From: Alphaproteobacteria bacterium
GTDB taxonomy: Bacteria > Pseudomonadota > Alphaproteobacteria > Micavibrionales > Micavibrionaceae
Length of the DNA: 6,558 nt
Direction of reading: 5' to 3'
Assembly (NCBI GenBank): GCA_023140905.1
Contig: JAGLKS010000149.1
Span: 1-6,558 of the forward strand
The notes under the pieces: model-generated
Seen by the model: the letters and a program-made list of their open reading frames with translations, nothing else
What the model was told of the DNA's origin: nothing
The model's database searches: none
Program-made: the position numbers and the translations under genes
Shown here: positions 1-6,411 of the stretch, in pieces
Position numbering within the stretch: position 1 is the first letter of the stretch
How the letters are laid out: each line of letters begins with the position of its first letter

Positions 1-21
1 TTCTGTACTATTCTTAAGTGG

Positions 22-37
22 AACTACTATAGTAGTT
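22..37. repeat. Perfect 16-bp palindrome beyond the phosphatase-like remnant
   Basis: The bases AACTACTATAGTAGTT are a perfect palindrome lying directly after the stop codon of the minus-strand remnant. As RNA it could form a 6-bp AT-rich stem with a 4-base loop. On the minus strand no U-run follows (CCACTTAAG comes next), so it is a poor intrinsic terminator for the leuS-lptE run. On the plus strand a short TTTT follows. It could be a weak terminator, a protein-binding site or chance; the palindrome is seen directly, its role is not. Confidence 0.35.
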
Positions 38-403
38 TTATGACTTGAACGACTGCATATTTACAATTTTCTCAGATTGCAATAACGGTGCTATTATTTT
101 CCCCAAGAGCGTGTCCATGATTTCCTGATTTCTAGCAATAACAAGGCCTTCATGTGTATCAGAAAATTCGAAAGGTGCTCCAGACCATCTTGAGATAACC
201 GCATTGTTATGTTTTAGAAAAGCAATTCCCGGCAGGTGATCCCACGGATATGTCACTTTAAAGATCAGAAAATCTATTTGACCCAGTAATAATTGGCGAT
301 ACGTAACAATAGACGGTTCGTCTATACGGTTCAGGATAATATCCTGATGTTTTTGTTTTAATTTCTGAACTTCAGGGAAACTGTGAAGCTTCTTGCCAAT
401 CAT
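38..403 (-). pseudogene. C-terminal remnant of an inositol-monophosphatase-family protein
   Basis: This 121-codon frame resembles only the C-terminal part of inositol monophosphatase/FBPase-superfamily proteins, which are usually about 250-270 residues. The clearest mark is PWDHLPG at residues 53-59, matching the WDxAAG signature whose Asp (here D55) binds a catalytic metal. A stretch like YRQLLLGQIDFLIF (residues 35-48) precedes it, as in the alphaproteobacterial members. The glycine-rich EAGG segment normally after WDxAAG is replaced by KHNNAVI. The N-terminal metal site (the Glu-Glu pair and the DPLDGT motif) is absent, and lptE occupies the upstream DNA, so catalysis is very unlikely. The frame stays open upstream of the ATG through the 40-base gap into the end of lptE, so homology may begin before the listed start. 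No Shine-Dalgarno at useful spacing is seen. It could be a decayed gene, or a short protein expressed by coupling from lptE. The family call is moderately sure; pseudogene status is inferred. Confidence 0.6.
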
Positions 404-444
404 GCCTTTAAACGGCTTTGTTGCTTGCTGAGCATTTTTCTCAT
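400..444 (-). other. 14-codon mini-frame bridging lptE and the phosphatase-like remnant
   Basis: The lptE stop overlaps an ATG in the arrangement TAATG. This opens a 14-codon frame (starting MRKMLSKQQS) whose TGA overlaps the remnant's ATG as ATGA. Such overlaps can allow translational coupling, so ribosomes leaving lptE could reach the remnant. The peptide is basic and I do not recognise it. It may be only a chance consequence of a deletion junction. The overlaps are seen directly; translation is speculation. Confidence 0.15.
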
Positions 445-977
445 TATTGAGGCTCTTGATTTGTACGATTAAGATATAGTGCTATTTGCAATTCTATTTG
501 CCGTGCCAAATCATTTAGAGCATTTTCCCGCGTATTTTGTTCAGAAACACGCGTTGCAAATTCACTGTTCATAATGTTGTAACTTGAAGATGATTTGAAG
601 CTACGCTTTATTGTTTCTTCTCCACTTTCATTATCAATAAGTGTCATGGTCATTGAAAGTGTAAGTTGCGCACGTGTAGCATCAGACGTAACCGTAATAT
701 CCATATCATAGGTTGTTTCAGTTATTTCTGAAATATCGAGTGTATAACGCGATTCAATCGAGCTGCCATTTTTGTAAAAACGGTCAATCAAAGCGTTGCG
801 CAAGAATTGTCCTTCACGATTTGGAATGTTGTTAATCTCAATTTGCGCTAGTTGCTCTTGAACGCCTGCATTTTGTTCAACTCCACCAATAGACTGGGAG
901 TTACCATACATGGGTTGAAAACCGCATGCTGTACATAAAAGGCATGTTGCTGCACTTAATATTATTTGTTTTTTCAT
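444..977 (-). CDS. lptE: LptE, LPS-assembly outer-membrane lipoprotein
   Basis: LptE is the lipoprotein that plugs and helps fold the LptD barrel, completing the outer-membrane translocon that places lipopolysaccharide in the outer leaflet. The 177-residue product has a lipoprotein signal peptide (MKKQIILSAATCLLCTAC) with Cys18 the likely lipidated residue, followed by GFQPMYG, the hallmark of alphaproteobacterial LptE (usually CGFxPLYG). The -3 lipobox position is Cys15 rather than the usual Leu, with Leu14 just before it. The rest fits the small alpha/beta LptE fold: a region around residues 43-70 (QLAQIEINNIPNREGQFLRN), then alternating hydrophobic strands rich in Thr/Ser, and a C-terminal helix ending in LQIALYLNRTNQEPQ. 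Length is typical. The gene starts 7 bases after the leuS stop and is probably cotranscribed with it. As I recall, this leuS-lptE order is common in alphaproteobacteria and supports the call. Confidence 0.88.
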   Translation of the reverse strand: MKKQIILSAATCLLCTACGFQPMYGNSQSIGGVEQNAGVQEQLAQIEINNIPNREGQFLRNALIDRFYKNGSSIESRYTLDISEITETTYDMDITVTSDATRAQLTLSMTMTLIDNESGEETIKRSFKSSSSYNIMNSEFATRVSEQNTRENALNDLARQIELQIALYLNRTNQEPQ

Positions 978-984
978 GTGTCGT

Positions 985-3588
985 TTATCCTACTACAATA
1001 TTAACAATGCGTCCCGGTACATAGATAAATTTGCGCAATGTTTTACCGTCCATTGCACGTTGAATTTTTTCTTCTGCCATAGCGGCTTCTTGTGCTTGCG
1101 TTTCATCGGCATCAGCAGGCAAAGTGATTGTTGCACGCAGTTTGCCGTTAATCTGTACTCCCAATGTAATAGTATCAGAAACAAGTAAGTTTTCATCATA
1201 AGACGGCCATGCATATCCTGCCAGCATATCTGTTTGTCCTAATGCACTTGACCACAACTCTTCAGCCAAGTGTGGGCAAATCGGGTTTATCAGAATAATA
1301 AAAGCGCGTACAGCCTCATCCAAAGCAGGTTTATCTGTGTTGTTTTGTAGTTTGAAGGTGCTGATTGCATTATAGAACTCACGCAAATATGCTATGGCTT
1401 TGTTCATAGCAAAGGCTTCGATGGCGTCGCCCATAGTTTTTATGGTCTTATGAGTTATACGGCGAAGCTTTTTGGCTTTATCTGATAAAGCGCTTTCATC
1501 AGTTATTGGCATAGTTGTTTGATTTTTGCTTATATCCATGTCCATGAAAGTGGCATAGACTTTGTTTATAAAACGCCAAGCTCCTTCGATACCGCTTTCT
1601 GTCCATTCAAGATCACGCTCCGGCGGAGAGTCTGACAAAATAAATAAACGTGCAGCATCCGCGCCATACGTATTCAATATATCTTCGGGATCAATCACGT
1701 TTTTCTTGGATTTAGACATTTTGATGATCGGGCCGATTGTTATAGGCTCTCCGGTTTCACGGTGTACCCATTCGCCATTATCATTCTTCACAGCCTCAGT
1801 TGGGAAAAGCCACTTGCCTTGTGCATCCTGATATGTCTCATGTGTGACCATTCCTTGAGTGAACAAACCGTTAAATGGCTCGTCTGTTCCTTCGATAAAG
1901 CTGCAATCGCGCATGATCTTGGTGAAGAACCGCGCATAAAGCAGGTGAAGCACAGCATGCTCTACCCCGCCGATATATTGATCTACGCCACGGAAGTTTT
2001 TATCGGATGTCGGTGTGACCCAGTATAAAACTTTATCTTTATCTACCGGTAAATCCGGATTCTTTGCATCACAATAGCGGAACTGATACCAGCTACTTTC
2101 AAAGAATGTATCAAATGTATCTGTTTCCCGTCGTGCAGCTTTGCCGCATTTGGGACAAGTGCAGTTTTTCCATGTCGGGTGATGCTCTAGCGGATTGCCC
2201 GGCTTATCAAACGTTACATCTTCCGGTAGTTCTATGGGAAGCTGGTCTTCAGGCACAGGCACAACGCCGCAATCCTCACAATAAATCACCGGAATTGGGC
2301 AGCCCCAATAGCGTTGGCGGCTAACACCCCAATCACGTAAGCGGTATTGTGTTGTACCAAAACCTGTATTTGTTTCTTCACATCGTTTGATGATTTCAGC
2401 CTTAGCGCTTTCCACATCCATGCCATCAATAAACTCAGAATTTGCCAGCGTGCCTTCCCCTGTATAGGCTTCGTCATCGCAGGTGAAGTTTTCCGCGTCT
2501 TCAGGAATGACTACAGGGAGGATCGGCAGATTATATTTGCTAGCAAAATCATGGTCGCGCTGGTCATGAGCAGGTACGCCAAAAACAGCTCCTGTTCCGT
2601 AATCCATCAAAATGAAATTAGCGATATAGACCGGAACTTCGCGGCCTAATAAAGGATGCGTTGCTGTATATCCAGTATCAAAACCAATTTTATCGGCTTT
2701 TTCGATGGCCGCTTCAGAGGTTCCGCAGGACTGGCATTCCTGAATAAATGCGTCAAAGCCATCTTTGCCCCCGGCTAATTCTTTTGCCATCGGGTGATCC
2801 GGTGCTAATGCAAGGAAAGATGCGCCAAATAGCGTATCAGGCCGTGTTGTGAAAACTTCGATCTTATGATCTGTGCCTGTAACGTTCCATTTGAATTGCA
2901 AACCAACAGATTTACCAATCCAGTTTTCCTGCATAATGCGTACTTTATCAGGCCAGCGATCCAGCTTTTTCAAATCGTCCAGAAGCTCGTCTGCGTAATC
3001 TGTGATTTTCATAAACCACTGACTGAGCTTGCGGCGTTCTACAGGAGCATTTGTACGCCAGCCTTTGCCGTCTATCACTTGCTCATTAGCCAGCACAGTA
3101 TTGTCAACCGGATCCCAGTTGACCATGGATTCTTTGCGGTATGCGATGCCTTTTTCCAGAAATTTTAAGAACATGCGCTGTTCATGCCCGTAATATTCAG
3201 CATCACATGTCGCTATTTCTCTGGACCAGTCAATTGATAAGCCCATGGATAAAAGCTGCTTTTTCATGGAGGCAATGTTTTCATGGGTCCATTTATCGGG
3301 ATGCTCACCGCGTTCTATAGCCGCGTTTTCCGCAGGCAAGCCAAGGGCATCCCATCCCATCGGATGTAAAACGTTAAAGCCTTGAGCTGTTTTATAGCGT
3401 GCAACGACATCGCCTAGCGTATAATTGCGAACATGTCCTACATGGATACGCCCTGAAGGATATGGAAACATTTCCAGCACATAATATTTAGGCTTGCTTT
3501 TATCTTCGCTCACAGTGAAGACATTGGCTTGTGTCCATTTCTCACGCCATTTGGTTTCAGTTTCCTTGATATTATATCGCTCTGCCAT
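985..3588 (-). CDS. leuS: Leucyl-tRNA synthetase (EC 6.1.1.4)
   Basis: This cytoplasmic class I synthetase charges tRNA-Leu with leucine using ATP and edits mischarged residues. The 867-residue product is full length (the E. coli enzyme is 860). Domains in order: the Rossmann fold with the HIGH motif as HVGH (residues 49-52, inside [20 protein letters not shown]); the CP1 editing domain with threonine-rich TTRPDT (247-252) and [15 protein letters not shown] (331-345), whose D345 corresponds to the conserved editing Asp; a zinc-type module with C437xxC440 and C478xxC481; the KMSKS loop (623-627); then the anticodon-binding helical domain and the C-terminal domain, ending in GRIVNIVVG. All key motifs are present, so the enzyme should be active and editing-competent. 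The start is the ATG followed by [17 protein letters not shown], the usual N-terminus; only a weak purine run (GAAAAG) precedes it. It lies 60 bases after the DUF3576-type gene and directly before lptE, with no terminator visible at either junction. Confidence 0.97.
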   Translation of the reverse strand: MAERYNIKETETKWREKWTQANVFTVSEDKSKPKYYVLEMFPYPSGRIHVGHVRNYTLGDVVARYKTAQGFNVLHPMGWDALGLPAENAAIERGEHPDKWTHENIASMKKQLLSMGLSIDWSREIATCDAEYYGHEQRMFLKFLEKGIAYRKESMVNWDPVDNTVLANEQVIDGKGWRTNAPVERRKLSQWFMKITDYADELLDDLKKLDRWPDKVRIMQENWIGKSVGLQFKWNVTGTDHKIEVFTTRPDTLFGASFLALAPDHPMAKELAGGKDGFDAFIQECQSCGTSEAAIEKADKIGFDTGYTATHPLLGREVPVYIANFILMDYGTGAVFGVPAHDQRDHDFASKYNLPILPVVIPEDAENFTCDDEAYTGEGTLANSEFIDGMDVESAKAEIIKRCEETNTGFGTTQYRLRDWGVSRQRYWGCPIPVIYCEDCGVVPVPEDQLPIELPEDVTFDKPGNPLEHHPTWKNCTCPKCGKAARRETDTFDTFFESSWYQFRYCDAKNPDLPVDKDKVLYWVTPTSDKNFRGVDQYIGGVEHAVLHLLYARFFTKIMRDCSFIEGTDEPFNGLFTQGMVTHETYQDAQGKWLFPTEAVKNDNGEWVHRETGEPITIGPIIKMSKSKKNVIDPEDILNTYGADAARLFILSDSPPERDLEWTESGIEGAWRFINKVYATFMDMDISKNQTTMPITDESALSDKAKKLRRITHKTIKTMGDAIEAFAMNKAIAYLREFYNAISTFKLQNNTDKPALDEAVRAFIILINPICPHLAEELWSSALGQTDMLAGYAWPSYDENLLVSDTITLGVQINGKLRATITLPADADETQAQEAAMAEEKIQRAMDGKTLRKFIYVPGRIVNIVVG
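988..991 (-). promoter_or_regulatory. lptE ribosome-binding site inside the end of leuS
   Basis: Read on the minus strand, AGGA lies in the final codons of leuS (GTA GGA TAA), 10 bases before the lptE ATG. Ribosomes terminating leuS would clear or occupy this site, so lptE translation is probably coupled to leuS. The spacing is slightly long but it is the only purine-rich match near the start. Confidence 0.5.
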
Positions 3589-3648
3589 CGTCTTTTCAAA
3601 TTTCGCTTTTTTAATATTTTACCGGTTTCCCCAGTTTATTTTGTAGGT

Positions 3649-4197
3649 CTATTTTGCTAAATGAGCAATGCGTAATTCACGAGCGCGTGACAAAACAGCA
3701 TCTTCCAGCTTACGTGCTGTTTCTTCCGAGTTTTGCGCATCGTTCCACGTATTCCCTTTTTTCACCTGACGGAATGTACGCACTCGTATGCCATCAGCTC
3801 TTAGTTCACGGCCCATAACAAAGGCATTAATCTTTATGCGTTCGTTGGGCTTTTGTGTGTCTGTGTACCAGTCAGTTAGAATTACTCCGCCAAACGGATC
3901 GGCACTGGCAAGAGGCATAAAGGACACTGTATCAAGTGTTGCCCGCCATAAGAAGCTGTTCACGCCAATAGCGCTTGCACCTTCATTTTTCTTGCGGTTA
4001 CCTAAAATACCGCCATCACTTGAGAAAATGCCGGCCTGCTTTTCGTATATATCCGAATCATATTGCTTGCCATCACGATTTTCAGGATATTTTGCTTCGG
4101 TTTTGATGGTATCACATCCTGTTAATAGACACGAAGACACGAAGAAAAGTGCCCCTGCAAAAATCACACTATGTGCTTTGTTTTTGAACGTGTTCAT
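3649..4197 (-). CDS. DUF3576-family lipoprotein, function unknown
   Basis: The 182-residue product begins with a lipoprotein signal peptide: a lysine-containing n-region (MNTFKNK), a hydrophobic core, and lipobox LTGC with Cys28 as the lipidation site. The mature part has a polar linker (about residues 29-76). A conserved-looking domain follows: AIGVNSFLWRATLDTVSF (76-93), MPLASADPFGGVILTDWY (94-111) and RIKINAFVMGRELRADGIRV (120-139). I recognise this as DUF3576, a mainly alphaproteobacterial family with no established role. The frame extends upstream to an ATG at 4272, but that would put 25 polar residues before the signal peptide. The ATG at 4197 has a good Shine-Dalgarno (AAGGTG, 7 bases away), so I chose it. 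It heads the minus-strand run before leuS and lptE, consistent with an envelope role, but that is only context. A candidate promoter lies at 4263-4290. Confidence 0.82.
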   Translation of the reverse strand: MNTFKNKAHSVIFAGALFFVSSCLLTGCDTIKTEAKYPENRDGKQYDSDIYEKQAGIFSSDGGILGNRKKNEGASAIGVNSFLWRATLDTVSFMPLASADPFGGVILTDWYTDTQKPNERIKINAFVMGRELRADGIRVRTFRQVKKGNTWNDAQNSEETARKLEDAVLSRARELRIAHLAK

Positions 4198-4204
4198 TCT
4201 TTCA

Positions 4205-4210
4205 CACCTT
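4205..4210 (-). promoter_or_regulatory. Ribosome-binding site fixing the DUF3576 gene start
   Basis: On the minus strand AAGGTG sits 7 bases before the ATG at 4197. This supports that internal start over the upstream ATG at 4272 and gives a product that begins directly with a lipoprotein signal peptide. Confidence 0.65.
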
Positions 4211-4262
4211 AAAAATTGCTTGCTATTTATCCTTGAGCTTCCTTCATTAGCACGCCTATCTA

Positions 4263-4290
4263 AGTGTAACAAGAGTGATTAGTGTTGCAA
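4263..4290 (-). promoter_or_regulatory. Candidate promoter for the DUF3576-leuS-lptE run
   Basis: On the minus strand TTGCAA (4290-4285) and TACACT (4268-4263) are separated by 16 bases and match the sigma-70 -35 and -10 consensus at 4 of 6 positions each. The -35 lies inside the left arm of the inverted repeat at 4284-4299, so a protein bound there could block or modulate this promoter. The match is modest and the site is inferred from position and sequence only. Confidence 0.3.
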
Positions 4291-4299
4291 AATTGCAAC
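4284..4299. promoter_or_regulatory. Operator-like inverted repeat between divergent genes
   Basis: GTTGCAA-AA-TTGCAAC is a perfect 7+2+7 inverted repeat. A further half-site, GTTGCA, occurs at 4313-4318, about 20 bases beyond the right arm. The repeat sits between the DUF3576-type gene and the porin, overlapping the candidate minus-strand -35 and lying about 40 bases upstream of the candidate porin -35. The geometry is typical of a dimeric regulator site. I do not know which protein would bind it. Confidence 0.45.
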
Positions 4300-4337
4300 G
4301 CCATACAAAAATGTTGCACAAATAACATAAAACCGCG

Positions 4338-4366
4338 TTGACGATAGATTCATGTAGTGGCGTAAT
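4338..4366 (+). promoter_or_regulatory. Candidate sigma-70-type promoter of the porin
   Basis: TTGACG (5 of 6 matches to the -35 consensus) and CGTAAT (4 of 6 to the -10) are separated by 17 bases. Transcription would start near 4373, giving a leader of roughly 118 bases before the porin ATG. A second possible -10 (TATAGT at 4442-4447) has no good -35 partner, so the first is preferred. Confidence 0.45.
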
Positions 4367-4388
4367 GGGTGCGTCTCTCTGATATGGG

Positions 4389-4418
4389 GGGACTTTGAAC
4401 TATTAACTATTAAGTCCC
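4389..4418 (+). promoter_or_regulatory. Stem-loop in the porin 5' leader
   Basis: GGGACTT (4389-4395) pairs perfectly with AAGTCCC (4412-4418) around a 16-base AT-rich loop. The loop carries most of a tandem ACTATTA repeat (4399-4412). No U-run follows, so it does not look like an intrinsic terminator. In a leader of an abundant porin mRNA it could stabilise the transcript or take part in post-transcriptional control; that is inference from position. Confidence 0.4.
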
Positions 4419-4478
4419 GATATTGGGTTTAGCTTTAACTATATAGTCATCTTCTCTGGGTAATTAAGGGAAATGATT

Positions 4479-4483
4479 GGAGA
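4479..4483 (+). promoter_or_regulatory. Ribosome-binding site fixing the porin start
   Basis: GGAGA lies 7 bases before the ATG at 4491. The in-frame ATG at 4473 has a purine run (AAGGG) only 2 bases upstream, too close to serve it. Starting at 4491 also gives a clean signal peptide, MKKLLLASV. Confidence 0.7.
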
Positions 4484-4490
4484 AAATAAA

Positions 4491-5585
4491 ATGAAAAAAC
4501 TACTACTTGCTAGCGTTGCAATCAGCGGACTTGCTTTTGCTGCCCCTGCACATGCTGATGTTGATCTTGAGCTTGGCGGTTACTTCAAAGGTTACGGAGC
4601 TTTTGTAAGTCAAGACGAAATTGCTAACACAGACGTTAACAGCTTTGATATGCTTCGTAATTCAGAAGTGTATATCGGTGGCGAAACAACTTTGGACAAT
4701 GGCCTAACAGTTGGTGTTCACTTTGAATTCGACACAGATTCTGCTGATAATGCAACAAGCCATGTTGGTGAATCTTATCTGTACTTCTCAGGCGACTGGG
4801 GACGTGTGAATGTTGGTGAAGAAAGTGGCGCAGGCTACCTTCTACAAGTTGCAGCTCCTTCTGCAGACTCCAATGTTGACGGTATTACACAATTCATCAA
4901 TCCATTCACAAACCAAGTTGCTGGTACAGTTACATTTACTGCTCCTAATTTGGACTATAGAATGGTTGATACTGGTAACATTGACAAACTTACATACTTG
5001 TCACCAATCATGAACGGTTTGCAACTTGGTGTGTCTTATACACCTGACACAGCCAAATATGCAGCACCTGCCGGTCTTGGTACTGAAACCAACGTAGCAG
5101 GCGTATATAATGACGCTTACGAAGTTGCTGTTCGTTATGAAGGCGAATTTGAAAATGTTGGCGTGATTGCCGGTGCAGGTTATTCTGTTGTAAAAGAAGA
5201 AGCTGGTTCAACTGCTACAGACAACCAAGAAGCATGGAACATTGGCTTAGACCTAGATGTTTCTGCATTCGGTATTGGTATGGTCTACATGGAAAACAAT
5301 AATGGTGAAGCTGGAACTGGCGTTGATGCCGGTGACACAGAAACTTTCGTTGTTGGTGTTGATTATACAACCGGTCCTTTCAAACTTGGTGCTACTTACT
5401 ACAATGCAGAAGACAAGTCTACAAACGGTATCGAATTTGACCGTTATACAGCTGGTGTTGTTTATGAATACGGCCCAGGTATGACTTTCCGTGGTTCTGT
5501 TCAAGTTCTTGAGCAAGACAACGTAACGGGTACATCTGATACAGACGGTACTGCTGTTCTTCTAGGTACACAAGTTAACTTCTAA
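4491..5585 (+). CDS. Outer-membrane general porin (Porin_4-like)
   Basis: The product probably forms a trimeric beta-barrel pore for passive diffusion of small hydrophilic solutes across the outer membrane. The 364-residue precursor has a Sec signal peptide with predicted cleavage after AHA (residue 22), leaving a mature protein of 342 residues starting DVDLELGG. Alternating hydrophobic strands run throughout. Porin-family landmarks are SEVYIGGETTLDNGLTVGV (58-76), the ESYLYFSGDWGRVNVGEE segment (94-111, the FxGxxGxVxxG-type strand before constriction loop 3), LTYLSPIMNGLQLGVSY (168-183), and a C-terminal strand ending in VNF whose last Phe is the usual BAM recognition residue. The mature chain is rich in Asp and Glu, few Lys/Arg by comparison, and has no Cys, as expected of an OMP. 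It is monocistronic: its own leader and promoter region lie upstream and a strong terminator lies just downstream. Substrate preference cannot be read from sequence. The porin class is secure; Porin_4 (PF13609) assignment is from recognition. Confidence 0.88.
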   Translation: MKKLLLASVAISGLAFAAPAHADVDLELGGYFKGYGAFVSQDEIANTDVNSFDMLRNSEVYIGGETTLDNGLTVGVHFEFDTDSADNATSHVGESYLYFSGDWGRVNVGEESGAGYLLQVAAPSADSNVDGITQFINPFTNQVAGTVTFTAPNLDYRMVDTGNIDKLTYLSPIMNGLQLGVSYTPDTAKYAAPAGLGTETNVAGVYNDAYEVAVRYEGEFENVGVIAGAGYSVVKEEAGSTATDNQEAWNIGLDLDVSAFGIGMVYMENNNGEAGTGVDAGDTETFVVGVDYTTGPFKLGATYYNAEDKSTNGIEFDRYTAGVVYEYGPGMTFRGSVQVLEQDNVTGTSDTDGTAVLLGTQVNF

Positions 5586-5622
5586 TTTGAAGTTTAGTTT
5601 AGTGATTTAAAGATTATTGATT

Positions 5623-5666
5623 GGGCGCTTGTACTTCTTGAGTACTTTTGGGCGCCCTTTCTTTTT
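5623..5666 (+). terminator. Intrinsic terminator of the porin gene
   Basis: GGGCGCTT (5623-5630) pairs with GGGCGCCC (5650-5657), using two terminal G-U pairs, and the inner GTACT (5631-5635) pairs with AGTAC (5641-5645) around a TCTTG loop. A four-T bulge (5646-5649) separates the two stems on the 3' side. TTTCTTTTT follows at once. This is a strong Rho-independent terminator 37 bases after the porin stop. Confidence 0.88.
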
Positions 5667-5703
5667 GATTGCTTCTATATTGATAAGACGTTATTTTTCC
5701 GCC

Positions 5704-6372
5704 ATGACAATGACTGTTGAGAAAAACTTAAATACCGTACGCGAAAAAATAGATAACGCTGCCCGGCAGTGGGGGCGCACTGGCGATGATGTTCAGCTGA
5801 TTGCCGTAACTAAACACAAATCTGATGAAGACATACAAGAACTATTGGATGTGGGTCATCGTTTGTTCGGAGAGAATCGTGTGCAAGAAGCTTATGAACA
5901 TTGGCAAGCACGGAAAGATTCCGGTTTATATCCAGATTTACAATTGCATTTAATTGGTCCGCTACAATCGAATAAAGTTAAAGATGCTGTTGGCTTGTTT
6001 GATGTTATCGAGACAGTAGACAGGGAAAAACTTGCCCGTAAACTGAGCACTGTTATGCAAGATGCGGGGATATATTTACCTTATTTTATTCAAGTTAATA
6101 CAGGAGAAGAGGAACAAAAAGCTGGAATAGCTCCGCGTGAACTTTCTGATTTCTTAGGGTTTTGCCGAAATGAATGTGTTCTTAATATTGTGGGGTTAAT
6201 GTGCATTCCACCGGTCGATGATTCTCATGCTTTGCATTTTGCTCTTTTGCACAAATTAGCTAAAGAACATGGTTTGAAACAACTTAGTATGGGAATGAGT
6301 GCTGACTATGAAAAAGCGATAGCTCATGGTGCAACGTATGTGCGTATAGGCAGCGGGCTTTTTGGGGTATGA
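5704..6372 (+). CDS. yggS: YggS/PLPBP-family pyridoxal-phosphate homeostasis protein
   Basis: This cytoplasmic fold-type III PLP-binding protein has no known catalytic activity and buffers pyridoxal 5'-phosphate, affecting B6, amino-acid and keto-acid pools. The 222-residue product has the family's usual length. Visible marks: LIAVTK with Lys37 as the Schiff-base lysine (the E. coli counterpart is Lys36); FGENRVQEA (55-63); HLIGPLQSNK (82-91); QVNTGEEEQKAG (130-141); GLMCIPP (164-170); and the phosphate-binding C-terminus LSMGMSADYEKAIAHGATYVRIG (194-216, in part). The frame is open back to an ATG at 5617, but that start would run through the porin terminator and add residues foreign to the family, so I took the ATG at 5704; a second ATG at 5710 is equally possible. 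No clear Shine-Dalgarno is present. I see no convincing promoter in the 37 bases after the terminator, so expression may rely on a weak promoter or read-through. In related genomes it is often near DUF3576 and leuS, from memory. Confidence 0.94.
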   Translation: MTMTVEKNLNTVREKIDNAARQWGRTGDDVQLIAVTKHKSDEDIQELLDVGHRLFGENRVQEAYEHWQARKDSGLYPDLQLHLIGPLQSNKVKDAVGLFDVIETVDREKLARKLSTVMQDAGIYLPYFIQVNTGEEEQKAGIAPRELSDFLGFCRNECVLNIVGLMCIPPVDDSHALHFALLHKLAKEHGLKQLSMGMSADYEKAIAHGATYVRIGSGLFGV

Positions 6373-6411
6373 TAGCTTGGGTTATTGCTTCTAGTCTAGG
6401 GTCAGGACCTA

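Noticed and set aside
976..3168. Several plus- and minus-strand open frames of 60-100 codons inside leuS
   Set aside because: They lie fully within the well-supported leuS frame, show no family motifs or ribosome-binding sites, and have the composition of out-of-frame translation.
4198..4272. Longer N-terminus for the DUF3576 gene starting at 4272
   Set aside because: It would place a polar 25-residue tail before a lipoprotein signal peptide; the ATG at 4197 has a good AAGGTG site and the upstream one does not.
3788..4282. 164-codon plus-strand open frame opposite the DUF3576-type gene
   Set aside because: It is antisense to a gene with a clear signal peptide, lipobox and Shine-Dalgarno; its translation has no recognisable domain.
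4402..4412. TTAA-CTA-TTAA in the porin leader as a CtrA site
   Set aside because: The usual CtrA site is TTAA-N7-TTAA; the spacing here is 3, and AT-rich DNA gives many TTAA matches by chance.
4473..4490. Porin start at 4473
   Set aside because: The purine run before it is only 2 bases away, and the extra six residues MIGENK spoil a clean signal peptide; GGAGA is well placed for 4491.
4810..5516. Out-of-frame and antisense open frames within the porin
   Set aside because: They are shadows of the porin frame, rich in repetitive residues such as Leu and Gln, without start signals.
5617..5703. Longer N-terminus for yggS starting at 5617
   Set aside because: It reads through the porin terminator hairpin and adds a hydrophobic, family-foreign extension; the ATG at 5704 gives normal length.
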